Assembly (NCBI GenBank): GCA_038503035.1
Contig: JAVSML010019201.1
Coordinates: forward strand, 1-64,000
Direction: 5' to 3'
Source of the DNA: Crocodylus rhombifer
Lineage: Eukaryota; Chordata; Crocodylia; Crocodylidae
Length of the DNA stretch: 64,000 bases
The notes beneath the pieces are model-generated. The model saw nothing but the letters and a program-made list of their open reading frames with translations. It ran no database searches and had not been told where the DNA came from. The position numbers and the translations under genes were made by a program. Each line of letters opens with the position of its first letter. Positions within the stretch are counted from its first letter, which is position 1. Positions 1 to 11,204 of the stretch are shown piece after piece.

Positions 1-112
1 CAGCCACTAGGGGTACACTTATTTAAAAAGGCTGAAAACCCGTTATCTAAACATATAGGGCACCTATACATGTGCCAGACATCTGTGGGACACTGAATAC
101 ACGTGATGCTGT

Positions 113-162
113 GGGAGCTTTAATTAGAGCCGCTCTCAGAGCCACTTTAATTAAATGCTCCC
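113..162. repeat. Short inverted repeat in intron 14
   Basis: GGGAGCTTTAATTAGAGC at the left pairs with the complement of TTTAATTAAATGCTCCC at the right, giving imperfect 24-25-base arms with almost no loop. The remaining 1-286 is the 5' part of intron 14 in gene sense with no other recognisable feature. Confidence 0.6.
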
Positions 163-286
163 CCCTCCATCCCAGAGCACATAAATCCTAGAAAAGGCAC
201 CTGCCCATGTAATCAAACAGTGCAAATATTGTCTGCTGTTGCATAATGTATGATGCACACTGGACTTCTGTTAATCCTCATCTTAC

Positions 287-350
287 CAGTATACGGTCCA
301 CTGGCACAGAATTTCTTCTGGACTAACTTCAACACTTTGTCCTCTTCTTG
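287..350 (-). CDS. NPEPPS: NPEPPS exon 14 (residues 469-489 plus 1 base)
   Basis: Reads QEEDKVLKLVQKKFCASGPY then T and one base of Gly490, with acceptor TTTTTAG and donor GTAAGA. Phase 0 in and phase 1 out, as needed. The QKKFCA core anchors the assignment to the human segment beginning VEDDRLLRLSQKKFCAGG. This exon is clearly less conserved than its neighbours, with about nine differences in 22 residues. It starts the small beta domain that links the catalytic and C-terminal helical domains. Confidence 0.9.
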
Positions 351-597
351 CTAAAAATGGAAAATTAATTCTATAGTAGCATTTACAAGTTTAAGAGCTT
401 TCACAATTGAAGAATATTCCCATGAAAACTTCAAAATAACTGCAAAATGGTGTTTTCTAAAAAAAAAAAAAAAAAAATGTTAACTTCTACTCCCATTGTC
501 CAAACTACTGAGGCTGAAGGTTCTTTTCTAGAAAACAGCAAAATTGAAAGCTGATATATAGTATATTATCCAGTAAATTCAGGGAGTCCCAGCATAC

Positions 598-1600
598 TTA
601 GATTGAGAGAATTTAAGACCAGAAGGGACCACTGGATCATAAACTTTTCCTTCCTGTAAAACAGTAGGTCAAATTTCACTCTATTAAACCTGTATTGAGC
701 CCAATAACTTGTGTCTAACTGTAGGATAATTAACTTGGCTAGTGTATCCTTCCAGAAAACGGTTTTCCTGATTTGAAAATATTAAAAAGAGAAAGAGAGA
801 CAATACAGCACTTCCTCTGGGAGGCTGTTCTAATAGTTATTCACCTTCCTTGTTAAAACCATGTCCCTTTTTTATTTGAATTTGTCTGAACTTTGCTATG
901 TCTTACTGATTGTTATACCTTTCCCAACAGAAGACACTTGGTACTAATCTTCTAGAGATGGTATTTGTATAATTTTGTCAAGTCACCTTTGGAACTTTAC
1001 AACACACTAAATGGTCTCTCTGTTCTCTGAGACCTTCAAATCTTTCACTAAGACATCTTCACCAGCTCTCAAGAAAAGTATCGCTTTTTTCTGTGTGCTT
1101 TCCAATTTTTCAACATCCTTTTTAAAACGTGGACAGCAAAACTGGATGCAGTGTTCCACTGTTACCTCACTAACACTATGTACTAAGCTAAGCCACATCT
1201 TACTGCCATTTATACATCTGCAGGTCATGCTAGCTTTTAGCCATAGCACCAACTAGGAGCTCCTGCTGAGCTGCTTTCACTATGACCCCTACATTATTTG
1301 TTTTCCAGGATGCAATCATCATTTTATCTGTATAGCCCACACAGTTTCATTATGCATAGCTTGGAGTTTGACTGTACTAAAACATTGTTTGTGTTTATAT
1401 TACTTGTGTTGTCATGTCTCATTCCATCAATCCATTTCCTCCACAAATTTAATCAGTGATCAAAATCATTTCCAAATTAAATATAAAATTACTTCCAAAT
1501 CATGAATGAAAAAAATTGATCTGAAAAACTCTACAGAAATGGTGAATAGCATCAGTAGTAGTAATGAACCCCGAGAAACCCCACCACAAACATTCCCATT
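598..1600 (-). mobile_element. Ancient CR1/L3-like LINE fragment
   Basis: On the minus strand 1007-1252 encodes CIQFCCPRFKKDVEKLE, a decayed form of the CR1 reverse transcriptase C-terminus. It is followed (to the left) by the old CR1 3' region with GAGCCCAATAACTTGTG and a TTAAGACCAGAAGGGACCA phrase. The upstream limit is uncertain. NPEPPS intron 13, same strand as the gene. Confidence 0.65.
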
Positions 1601-1641
1601 CAATATTTTGCCTCACAATAAGCATAAATGGGGATATTTAA

Positions 1642-2586
1642 TAGGCCTGTGCAAAGCAGCTAGTATTCACTTTGGGTTCAGATGATTCAGGGGACAGTGA
1701 TTCGATTTGGTGATTTGATCCGGCTGAATCACCCAGGCCCATCTCCCACCCGCTCTCCCAGCTTGGCAATCCGCGTGCCCCAGCTCCCAGCACTTGGGGG
1801 GAAAAAAGGCCCCAACTCAGCGGGTGCTGCTGGGCAGGGGGACAATCTTCACTGCCCCACAGTGAGGGCTCTGCATGAGCCCAACCTCCCCTGCTCCCCC
1901 AGCCCCCGCATGGCTGCCCTGCCCACCCCAGCTCCAGCCCTTTAAGAAAAGAATCCAAAACCCTGCACTCATTGTTCCTGCCTGGGGGGGGGGGGGGATG
2001 ATCCCCACTGGCCCCCACTGCCCTGTGCCATGTGGGGGGCTCTGCATGAGCCCCCCCCAAAGCCACTGCAGGAACAGAGTCCCAGGGTTTTTCTTGTTTT
2101 TTTTTTGTTTTTTCCTTAAAGGAACAGAGCTGGGGCAGCTGGGGTGGGGGGGGCTGGGGAAGCAAGGGGGGTCAGGGGGCTCATCGCAGAGCCCCCCACT
2201 TGGCATGGGGCAGTGGGGAGCAGCAGAGATCACCTCCCCACCCAGCAGCACCTGGTGAACGGGGCTTAAGTACCAGGAGCTGAGGTGTGTAGGGAAGCCA
2301 TGGGGGGGCAGGCAGGGGATGGAGCTGGCAGGGATTCCCCCATGCTTCCTCCCTGCATCTCCAGCTCCCCTCCTCCACCCCTACTTACCAGCTCTGAGTC
2401 CAGCCAGCTCCCTGCTGCAGCCACCAGGGACTGTCCGAATCACTGAAGCTCTCCAAATCTTTTCCGAAGATTCAGAGAGTTTTGAATTGATTCAAACCTT
2501 TTAATTGGTTCCCTGATTCGATTTGGAAATTCAGCCACCAAATCTCCGCCAAATTGAATCAGCACCCGAAACTTCATGCAACCCTA
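1642..2586. mobile_element. hAT non-autonomous element, copy 1 (945 bp)
   Basis: Starts TAGGCCTGTGCAAAGC and ends TTCATGCAACCCTA, between perfect 8-bp duplications ATATTTAA (1634-1641 and 2587-2594). The ends carry GATTCGATTTGG-type motifs and the interior is GC-rich with G and C homopolymers. Long open frames inside it are composition artefacts. NPEPPS intron 13. Confidence 0.85.
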
Positions 2587-2913
2587 ATATTTAAGCTCCA
2601 TTCTTAAGAATTGCCTCCAGCTGTCCCTTACTAATGAACTCCCCTCTCCTACCCCAAATGAAGTTCTCAGCTTGTTCTATATCCTCAGGCAAGAGAACGT
2701 GGAAGGAAGGCAGCTGAAATTCAAATGTGTCCAGTACCTATATGAATATTTTAAATATTTAATGAGAATGCACAAGGCCATTCGCCAGAGACTCCCCTAC
2801 TCTAAAACTGACACACTGTAACCATGGGGGGAGGGAGGGGAAGAGAAGACTTATCCACAGTCTTTAATCTAATCCACTTGAAACAAATAATACAGCTTGC
2901 ATATGGTAACCAT

Positions 2914-3663
2914 TAGGAGTGTGTGAGGCGGGCCGTATTCGATTCGGAATCAGCCTGATTTGGGAGACAGCGATTTGATTCAGATCACTGTCCCGATCTG
3001 ATTCAGCTGAATCTGAAGTTTCGATGCTGATTCAGAGACGCAGCGATTCAGCCAGACACAGCTTTAAATGTTTTTCTACATACTTTGATGTACCAGGCGT
3101 GACTCGTGAACGCTGAGATGGTGGGGTAGACAGAGCGTCCCACAGGAATGTGGGGCCCCCCCCCGCATGCTCAGCAGTGGATCTGGAAGTACTTCTGATC
3201 TACTTCCAGGTCCGCACCCTTCCTCTCCCCCAGCTCAGCAATCAGCTGCGGGGGGAACCCAAGAACCCCCTCCAACCCATGGGACACAAGTCACCAAGCC
3301 GGGAGGAGGGTCCCCCATGCGCTCCACAGCAGACCTGGAAGTGGACCGGAAGTGCTTCTGGTCCACTTCTGGGTCCACTGCTGAGCATCTAGGGGACCAC
3401 GCCCCACATGCTCCCATGGGATGCTCCATCCACCCCACCATCTGTGTTCACAAGCCGCCTGGTACCTTGAGGTATATAAAAAACATTTAAAACTGTGTCT
3501 ATGTCCAAATCATTGAATCTCTCTGAATCTATCTGGAGGGTTCCGATTCAATTCGGCAAAATTAAAGGGTCTCTTGAGTCAATTCAGATTTAGAGATTCA
3601 GTTGCCAAATTGGACTGAATCTCCGCCAAATCGAATCAGTGAACGAAGCTTCATACGGCCCTA
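2914..3663. mobile_element. hAT non-autonomous element, copy 2 (750 bp)
   Basis: Starts TAGGAGTGTGTGAGGC and ends CTTCATACGGCCCTA, flanked by GTAACCAT (2906-2913) and GTAACCAC (3664-3671), 7 of 8 matching. The interior contains repeated GGAAGT/ACTTCC segments and resembles copy 3 but not copy 1. NPEPPS intron 13. Confidence 0.85.
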
Positions 3664-4982
3664 GTAACCACTGATACTGCCCAATTCTGTAAAGCAACTG
3701 AAGCTTAGAGTCAGACAAAAGATGAAAAGAAGCAAAGAAAAGTGTTAGTTTTTGGAAAATCAGGCACAAGAGAATCCAATTATGGCAATGATGAAAACTC
3801 CCAAATAAAAGGGAAGCAGATTTTTGGTGCTTAGAAGGCCTATACAAAAAAAACAAACAAACCCAACTAGGCTCAGGAAGCTATTTTCTATTTACTCTAA
3901 TTAACAGGAACTCTAATTAACAGGAACAATGGAATTCATATGCATGAAAGATTGCCAATTACTGTAATACAAAGGTTAGATTAAATGGTTGGAAGAAACA
4001 GTATTATTTATATACCATATTTTACAGGTGAACTTCCAAGATAGAGAAACAATAAAAGTATTAACCCTAATATAGAGAAATGGATAGTAAAAGGAGAAGA
4101 CAGCTCTGCAGAGTGTGAAAAGGATATGAAGCTTTCAGAGGCTTGAGGATTGACAAACCTATTAAATAGATGCGAGTTCTAAAGACAGAACACGCTCACT
4201 AAAATGCATTCAGGAGTACAGTCCAATTTCTATTACATTCAGCCAAACCTCTTCTACTGAGAAAGCTACACTAATAAACAGCTTCCTGCCTATGTGAAGT
4301 ACTGGCTTCTCTCCTACTAGAGCTTGGGTATATTAGCTACATAGTGTGGGTTCTTAAAGTCTGTCACAGCCAGGCAACTTGTGACAGCATTTTTTCCAAG
4401 CTTTGCTAATTCTTTAGGGACCCTAATTCATCCATGAAAAACTTGAGCCATGTTATTCTCAATTCATTCATCATACTATCTTTTATATTACTTGGAATTA
4501 CGCTTTGCTATGTAATAACCTATATTCCTGAAGAATGGAAATCTGGGTTCAAACTTGCAGAAAGCAAAAACAAAGAAGTCTGGAATGCCTGGCAATGACC
4601 AACAGGGTGCTTTGAGTGCTCAGAAACAGTTTCTCTAAATGTTAATCAAAACTAAATTCCACTTTTTTCACTTAAATGTACTTCTAAAGAGGGAAGCACA
4701 GAACTTGGAAAGTGTGTTCAAGGACCATTAGAAATAATGTAAGAACTGACAAATTCTGTAGTCTTTCACCTAGAGATTGTAGCCTAGGGCACATGATGTA
4801 AGTGACAATTTTTCCGATTATGTTCAAGAGGGAGATACGTCACAGTCGCTTCTATCCCCTTTGTTTTTGTACAATTGTACAAACTTATCTGCACAACTCA
4901 GCAGAGCAGTAGCATGGGGTTGGGGAGATAAGTTTATATATAAGAAACTGTTGATCCTCTAGATCATTGTGTACATGTACGT

Positions 4983-5540
4983 TTAGTCAGACGCCTGATG
5001 AACCCATTTGTTGCTGACAAGGCCAATTTGAGAGCAACACAACTTGTTACAAGTTTCACAGATCCGTATGTTGTCCCAGTTAAAGTCCAAATTTACAGCA
5101 TGGTGCTTTCTTCTTTCTTTCTTTGCTTCTGTCCCCTGGATCAAAGCCACTTCATGTTGAGCTGCATCCAGTGCCATATGTTCCCTCCAGACCAGTTGGG
5201 ATCCTGCATGGTCCTCCCAGCTTTCTGCATCTAGGTTGGATGACTTTATATCGTTTTTGCACACATTGTGGTACCGCCATAGAAGGCAACCCTGGTTTCT
5301 AGGGTTGTCTTAAATCTCACTATACAAAATATTCTTGGGGGTATGGACTTCTCCCATTCTCTTTTCATGGCTGATCTATCACAACCTCCTCTTCTTGATA
5401 GTGATTTCAAAGTGTGTCAGTCCTGCACACACTAATACTTCTGTGTTTGGTATTCGGTCTTCCCACTTTATTTTCAGGATTTTGTGCAGACATGTCACTT
5501 GAATAGTACTTGGCAGCTTTGGTATCAAGAGGGCAGCAGG
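4983..5540 (-). mobile_element. Degraded RTE-like LINE reverse transcriptase C-terminus
   Basis: The minus strand at 5379-5729 shows KILKIKWEDRIPNTEVL and AGLTHFEI. After a frame change, 4983-5264 shows AESWEDHAGSQLVWRE and a CETCNKLCCSQIGLVSNKW zinc-knuckle-like tail. Both segments are familiar from vertebrate endonuclease-reverse transcriptase C-termini. The order is correct for one broken element. NPEPPS intron 13. Confidence 0.65.
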
Positions 5541-7455
5541 AAGCAGAGCAGCTGTTTGCACAGTCATGGAGAAAAGCCCAGACTGTTCAAACAGCTGGGG
5601 CAGCAAGGTCCCTTCATGGGTCCCCAAGAGTGTGTCCCTAAGGGAGCTTTCAGAGAGCCATCCACTCTCCCTTGGTAGAGGGAAGAAGAATGGGGGACTG
5701 TGGAATACTAGGGATACCCATCCTGCCACACAACTGATCAGATGTTACACATGGTGCTAGAAAACAGCAAAGTTGCTCTCTGAAACAGCCAATAGATTGT
5801 CACAAAAATACTATGTTTTTTCTGCCACAAATTGCTTAAATGTCTGCTTGTTGACTTTCTGTGCCAGGAAAAAGGTGTTTTGTAATATCTATCCATGGCC
5901 TGAGTCATGAATATTCCAGTATACATGGATTTTAATGAAAAAGAATTCAGAAGAAAAATATGAGGGGGAACAGATAGATAATTTATAAAATGCTAACACG
6001 TATGGCTTGATTGAGCTACTATTAAAAGATACAGTACCATAAAAAACCTACGTGCATAAAAGTGTTTATGGCTATGTACTTTGCTTCTTTGTAGTGTATT
6101 CTTAAAAAAGGAATATCTCCTGAAAGGGAGTTTAAGCTGTAGGACAATTTCCTTAAGGAAATAAGAGGAACCTCATTGTTTGATTTACTTAACATCTGAC
6201 TGGACATAGTCAAGAAAATATAGCACAGAAGTAACCCCACACTGATAATTTGATTACATCTAATTTTTATGATCCACTTGCTCAGAAAATAATTTGCAAG
6301 TTCCATAGTCCTATTACAATATTCCTCATGTATATCAGGTAAGATAAACTATTCTATTATATCAGAGAGAATCAGAGATTAAGAGCCCAATTTATATTTC
6401 ATTTTTTAAAAACAGAAACTTCAAATTTCATACTAGGGTCTAGTTCTTAAAAGATTAAACACTTCATCTTACGGATTCTCTCTGAATACTTACAATATTG
6501 AGATAAGGTACTGAGAAGATGAAAAATGAAAATGAACACAAATGACATCAGAAAACCTGGGGGTGGATGAGTCTTCTGGATGTTACATTGTAAAACAGGT
6601 CTACCATGGTAGTTCATTAAACTCTTTCTGGTGTTCCTTCTTGAACACTAGTTTTAGCACCTGTATTAACCATTATTCCCTTAATGCTAAAAGGCATAGA
6701 TTATTTCAAGAAGGTCAGAGTATCAGTGAAACATCTATAGCCTTATCTATAAACTTCTCTTGAGGAACCTAAGTACAATGGTCATACAGTCCTGTAACAT
6801 CATTCATTCAGGTGCAACATTGCTGAAACCTCCTCCAGTGTTCTAGGCTAACTTGCAGACTGGCTGGCTTTGACATATATGAAAAAAGAGAGATGAATTA
6901 TTTGCTAATGAAATTCCCCCTTTATAATGTACTAACTACACTCAGCATTGTAGACAGGGACAAACATCCTTCCCCTAAGCAAAGCTGGCCAAGAGCCTTT
7001 AATCCACAGCTCAACAAGGAAGTTTGAGGGTCATGAAATCTGGCAGGCTCATGTAATTAAACTGGAGTGAGAAGTGAGACACCTGGTAAGAGAAGCTGAG
7101 TCAGGTATTCATTCTCTCCCCAGTATGTAATGGGAACTCAGAAGGAAAAAAGGATAATGTATGTTAGTGTGCTCCAAGCATATAAGTGGGTACACATCAG
7201 GGGAAAGACCACCAATACCATTGCTTTGTGGGGTCTTGATTTAATTGCATTACCATTCTGTCAAAAGGAGATTTTGTTACAGAACTCCTTCCTAAACAGG
7301 GTGCAAAGTTTTTAAATAACTCAGTACTATTAAATGTGATCTGGAAAACTCCAAAGTAATTTTTTTTTCTAAGTGACAAGAAATGTGGGGTAAACACTAC
7401 TGTGAAAGAAATACCAACACCTATAACAACGGTCTATTTTTGTTATCAAACTTAC

Positions 7456-7565
7456 CTGCTCGGCTTCCACGTAGATGAGTGGAAAACCCATTTGCTTGGT
7501 CCATGTATTCATCACAGCAGCAATAGGCTTACCACTGGCTTTCTCCAGGCTTTCCCAAAGGTCCT
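7456..7565 (-). CDS. NPEPPS: NPEPPS exon 13 (rest of codon 432 to residue 468)
   Basis: After completing Glu432 it reads DLWESLEKASGKPIAAVMNT then WTKQMGFPLIYVEAEQ before a GTAAGT donor. The conserved VMNTWTKQMGFPL segment ends the catalytic domain in M1 peptidases. The acceptor is CTTCAG. Phase 2 in, phase 0 out. Confidence 0.97.
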
Positions 7566-7660
7566 CTGAAGAAGAGAAGTCATCAGTTAAGGTTTTCCCC
7601 CTTCCCCCCCCAAACACCCCCCCCCCCCCCCATGTAAATCTAATGCATGTAAGTAGATAT

Positions 7661-8207
7661 TAGAGGTATGCAAAATGGACCATATTTGATTTGGATTCAG
7701 CCTGAATCGGGGACAGCAATTCGATTTGTTGATTTGGATCACTGTCCCGATTCTATTTGGCCGGATCTGAAGATTCAATGCTGATTCAGAGAATCAACAA
7801 TTCAGCCATAGATACAGCTTTAAATATTTTGTCTACATACTCATGAAGGCTGTGATGGTGGGGTGGATGGAGCTTCCGACAGGAGCAGGGGAGGGCCCCC
7901 CACATGCTTGGCAGTGAACCCGGAAGTGGACTGGAAGTATTTCCAGTCCACTGCTGAGCACGCTGGGGAGCCCCCCATGCTCCTGTGAGACACTCCATCC
8001 ACCCCAGCATTTCAGCATTCACAAGCTGCCTGGTACCTTGAGGTATGTAGAAAAAATATTTAAAAGCTGTCTGTCTCTGAATCCTTCCAATTCGATTCAG
8101 AGAGATTAAAGGGTCTCCTGATTTGATTCGGATTCAGAGATTCAGCCACCAAATCAGACTGAATCTCCACCAAATTGAATCGAGGACCAAAGCTTCACAC
8201 AGCCCTA
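7661..8207. mobile_element. hAT non-autonomous element, copy 3 (547 bp)
   Basis: Starts TAGAGGTATGCAAAATGG and ends CTTCACACAGCCCTA, flanked by GTAGATAT (7653-7660) and GTAGATAC (8208-8215), 7 of 8 matching. The interior is of the same type as copy 2. It lies in NPEPPS intron 12, just upstream (in gene sense) of exon 13. Confidence 0.85.
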
Positions 8208-8764
8208 GTAGATACAGCCAAGGACGTTATGTGGGTACCATCGGGTGTCTTATTTGTTTTATTTTAATTTAAATCTTGCAAGAAAATTAAACTGGTTTGT
8301 TAGTGTTCTAAAGAGCTTCCTTTGTGTTACAGTTCTCAAAAATGGTTTGAATTAAGTATTAAAACATCCAGAACTCCAACAAGTTTCAAAACAAATGCAC
8401 CCCCTCCCAACACATTTTCAGGCATTATGCCCAGAGCTTGACTGAACATCTGGATCACTCTTACCAAAGGACAAGAGCCCCTTATTTTATTTTGGCATTT
8501 TAGATTTGAAATAGAGTAAATTATTACACAGAATGAATGCCAGGATATACTGGACATGACCTTGCTTGAGCTGTTTAATCCCACATGTGATCACTTCCAC
8601 AAATGGAAAATAAAAAAAACCTTAATGATCAAATTATCAACTTACTGTGGAAAAAAGCAGCTCATTAGAAAGAGCCAGCATGAAATTTCTGATTTAGACT
8701 ATTCCACAAGCATTGCTTTTAGGAAGGGAGAGAAGGAGGGTAAAATACAGCCCCTTCAGATCAC

Positions 8765-8912
8765 TGTAGCCATGTATTGTAAAGGTTAGAGCAAAGGACT
8801 GGGAGAAAGCCAAGAGGATACTGGGCTCTAATCCAGGCTGAGCTACTAACTCATTGTGTGACCTCAGGGACATGTTGCCTGACCTCCTTGCATCAGCTGG
8901 GGAACTGGGTAT
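8765..8912 (+). mobile_element. MIR SINE
   Basis: Contains the MIR phrases TAATCCAGGCTGAGCTACTAA and CATTGTGTGACCTCAGGGA in the right order. It ends about 75 bases from exon 12, in NPEPPS intron 12. Confidence 0.75.
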
Positions 8913-8985
8913 TTAAAGATATTACTGAAAACTGAATGCTCCAAAGCTAAGCTTCCCGAGTAAAGTATACATAATTGCTGATTAC

Positions 8986-9046
8986 CTGTAGCTGCGTTCT
9001 TCTGTTGGAACTTGGTTAAGTACAAATTCATTCCTTTCCGAAAATC
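8986..9046 (-). CDS. NPEPPS: NPEPPS exon 12 (residues 412-431 plus 1 base)
   Basis: Encodes DFRKGMNLYLTKFQQKNAAT and the first base of Glu432. The acceptor is CTCAG and the donor GTAATC. KGMNxYLTKFQQKNAATE lies in the catalytic domain after the active site. Conservative changes from human are Lys to Arg and Met to Leu. Confidence 0.96.
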
Positions 9047-9469
9047 CTGAGAACATACAATTAATTGTGTAATTGCACCAGAATGGAGGCTATCACTCTC
9101 CACCCACTGTAGCATGCATTTCCAAGGAACCAGCCAAGGATTCCTAGCTTCATCTTACAGGTCACTCCCTTATGTCATGATGCTATGCAGTAAGATTGCC
9201 TGAGGCATTGCTGATAGGCAGCTTTCGAGCTCTAAATTCATGTCGAATATTTAAAGAATCATGTTTTGTATTTTCTATATTACTTTCTTTTTTAATTTAT
9301 TATGTCCACATTTCTTCCTGAAGTGAATTAGGACTCCCAAAATGAATGGATACATTTCAGAACATAAATATTCAGTAACTATAAATCATAACCCATACAT
9401 CTGCTTTCAGCTATTCCAGGGTTCTAACAATTTGTATTAAAATTAATTATAAATGTTGTGCATTTATAC
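9047..9469 (-). other. NPEPPS: NPEPPS intron 11
   Basis: 423 AT-rich bases with no recognisable feature. Confidence 0.9.
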
Positions 9470-9574
9470 CTCATCTCCAATGTAGTCATGCAGCATTCGG
9501 ATTACAGATGCTCCTTTGCTATAAGAAATAGCATCAAATATTTCATCTACTTCAGACGGATGACCAACACTAAC
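9470..9574 (-). CDS. NPEPPS: NPEPPS exon 11 (catalytic Tyr394; residues 377-411)
   Basis: The 35 codons begin VSVGHPSEVDEIFDAISYSK and end RMLHDYIGDE before a GTATAA donor. Tyr394 in ISYSKGAS corresponds to the M1 tyrosine that stabilises the tetrahedral intermediate. The last residue is Glu where human has Lys (GDE versus GDK). Both junctions are phase 0. Confidence 0.97.
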
Positions 9575-11039
9575 CTGGATACAAAGTGCAATTTTAGTTT
9601 AGTTGCCCACAATTCCAGTTCAAATGAGCAGAACAGAAATATCCACATCAGTTGAAACTAAAGGTATTTGCTTTGTTAAGGAGTTAACTATTTTGTTATT
9701 TAATAGGATACATGAACCTCTTCTGTCATTAACCTATCCCCATATCTGAATCTCTCATTAAGCCTTCTTAATGCGCCTCTTCAACCTGACCAGTTCACAG
9801 ATGGCAGGGCTAGGATTGGTTAGTAAGGTCAAAATTTCCCTGTGGTTAGCCATCAGCATCAATAAAACAAGCCTTGAATACCGTTCCCAGTCTTCTGGCG
9901 ATCACAGATTACACCCAGAACAGCCATGAATTTGCCTTAATTGGATCTAGCTGCCCCAAAAAACAAAAATAATGGAAAAACTGTTGCTGATAAGGCCGTT
10001 GGGAAAATAAACTTGTAAGGGCACCACCCTGGGGGTAAAAGCAGTACTCCACAAATATCCAGAATTCATTTTTATGCAAAGCAGGGTCAGCTATTACATT
10101 AATCATGTCTTTAAGTAGCAAGGCGTTTGGCTGAGCACTTGAAACACTATGACACATAATGAAGAGACTAGACTCCATATATCAATCAGACCCAATAGCT
10201 ACTACCTCAATTGTAGAAATAATAAACTGTTAAACAGGCTAATTTTAAGTAAAATGTATTCGTGCAAAAAAGTGTATATAAACAAAAGTGCCAGAACAGC
10301 ACCCCCAGGGTTTACATTCCTACCCGTTAGTAAAAGAGGTCCAGAATAAATGGTGACAACCCAAATTTCTTGATTCTATGCTTCAAAGCCCTGACTTGAG
10401 AAGGACCATATCTAAGAATTACAGGGAGGTTACCTTCTTTCAGCATATTTTTACCCTCATTGCTAAGATTCAAGATGGGTAGCAACAATTCCTTCTAATG
10501 CAAGAAAATACCAAGTAGAAAGCTAAGTAGGAAGGACTGGAACACGTTACCCAAAGAAGTGGTGGAATCTCCATCACTGGAGGTTTGTAACACCTAGCTA
10601 GACAAAGCCTGGGGTGGGATGACACAATTGGAGCTAGTTCTGCTTTGAGCAAAGGTTTGGACTAGATGACCTCCTGAGGTCTTTTCCAACCCTAATTTTC
10701 TGTGATTCTATGATTCTTTTCCCTTTGGCCAGAGAAAAGCCATGAGTTGATAATAAGTTTTGTTGCTGCTTTCCCAGATTTGATCCAGCTGTTCAGAAAA
10801 GTATAATGGTTCTAAAACCACCATTTTAAAATCCCTGAGCCACAGATTCCTTATATACTAGTTTTATAAGAAGAGTCTTATTAACAAAAAAAAAAATCAC
10901 CAGGTATTAAAAGCAGTCAAAGATTTTCCTTTACTTTATGAATGCCTGTGTACAGTTCACTTTTTGGCTAGCATGGGAAGGCTCTTTCCCAGAATTCTAG
11001 TCTAAAGCAAAACAAAAATACCAACATCAGGAAACTCAC
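9575..11039 (-). other. NPEPPS: NPEPPS intron 10
   Basis: 1465 bases; only the CR1 3' end (10530-10717) is recognisable. Confidence 0.9.
10530..10717 (+). mobile_element. CR1 3' end fragment
   Basis: Begins with a WNTLPKEVVES-like coding remnant (GGAACACGTTACCCAAAGAA) and ends TTCTGTGATTCTATGATTC, the CR1 tail repeat. It includes the CTAGATGACCTCCTGAGGTC motif of CR1 3' UTRs. NPEPPS intron 10. Confidence 0.85.
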
Positions 11040-11204
11040 CTCAATGGGATGACTGTTATCCAAGGCATCAAGCTCTTGAGCACGTGTGTAATCAGCAGAA
11101 ACAAACTGAGTCCAGATATCATACTCTGGGAAACAGTGGTCTACACACAGATACTCAATCCAGGAAGCAAATCCTTCATTCAGCCACAGATGGGTCCACC
11201 ACTC
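11040..11204 (-). CDS. NPEPPS: NPEPPS exon 10 (third zinc ligand; residues 322-376)
   Basis: The 55 codons begin EWWTHLWLNEGFASWIEYLC and end AQELDALDNSHPIE before a GTGAGT donor. Glu331 within WLNEGFA is the third zinc ligand, 19 residues after His312 as in other M1 enzymes (HEXXH-X18-E). Both junctions are phase 0. No substitutions from remembered human sequence were obvious. Confidence 0.98.

Larger units (their letters stand above)
351..7455 (-). other. NPEPPS: NPEPPS intron 13
   Basis: 7105 bases. It holds an A-run (461-478), the old CR1 (598-1600), hAT copies 1 and 2, and the RTE remnant (4983-5540). The stretches 3672-4980 and 5760-7455 are AT-rich with no gene, conserved coding segment or repeat that I recognise. 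Confidence 0.9.
7566..8985 (-). other. NPEPPS: NPEPPS intron 12
   Basis: 1420 bases with a C-run (7605-7631), hAT copy 3 and a MIR; the rest (8216-8760) shows nothing recognisable. Confidence 0.9.

Noticed and set aside
1638..2258. Overlapping open frames of 127-175 residues on both strands
   Set aside because: They lie inside hAT copy 1, are Pro/Gly-rich through GC content and homopolymers, and match no family.
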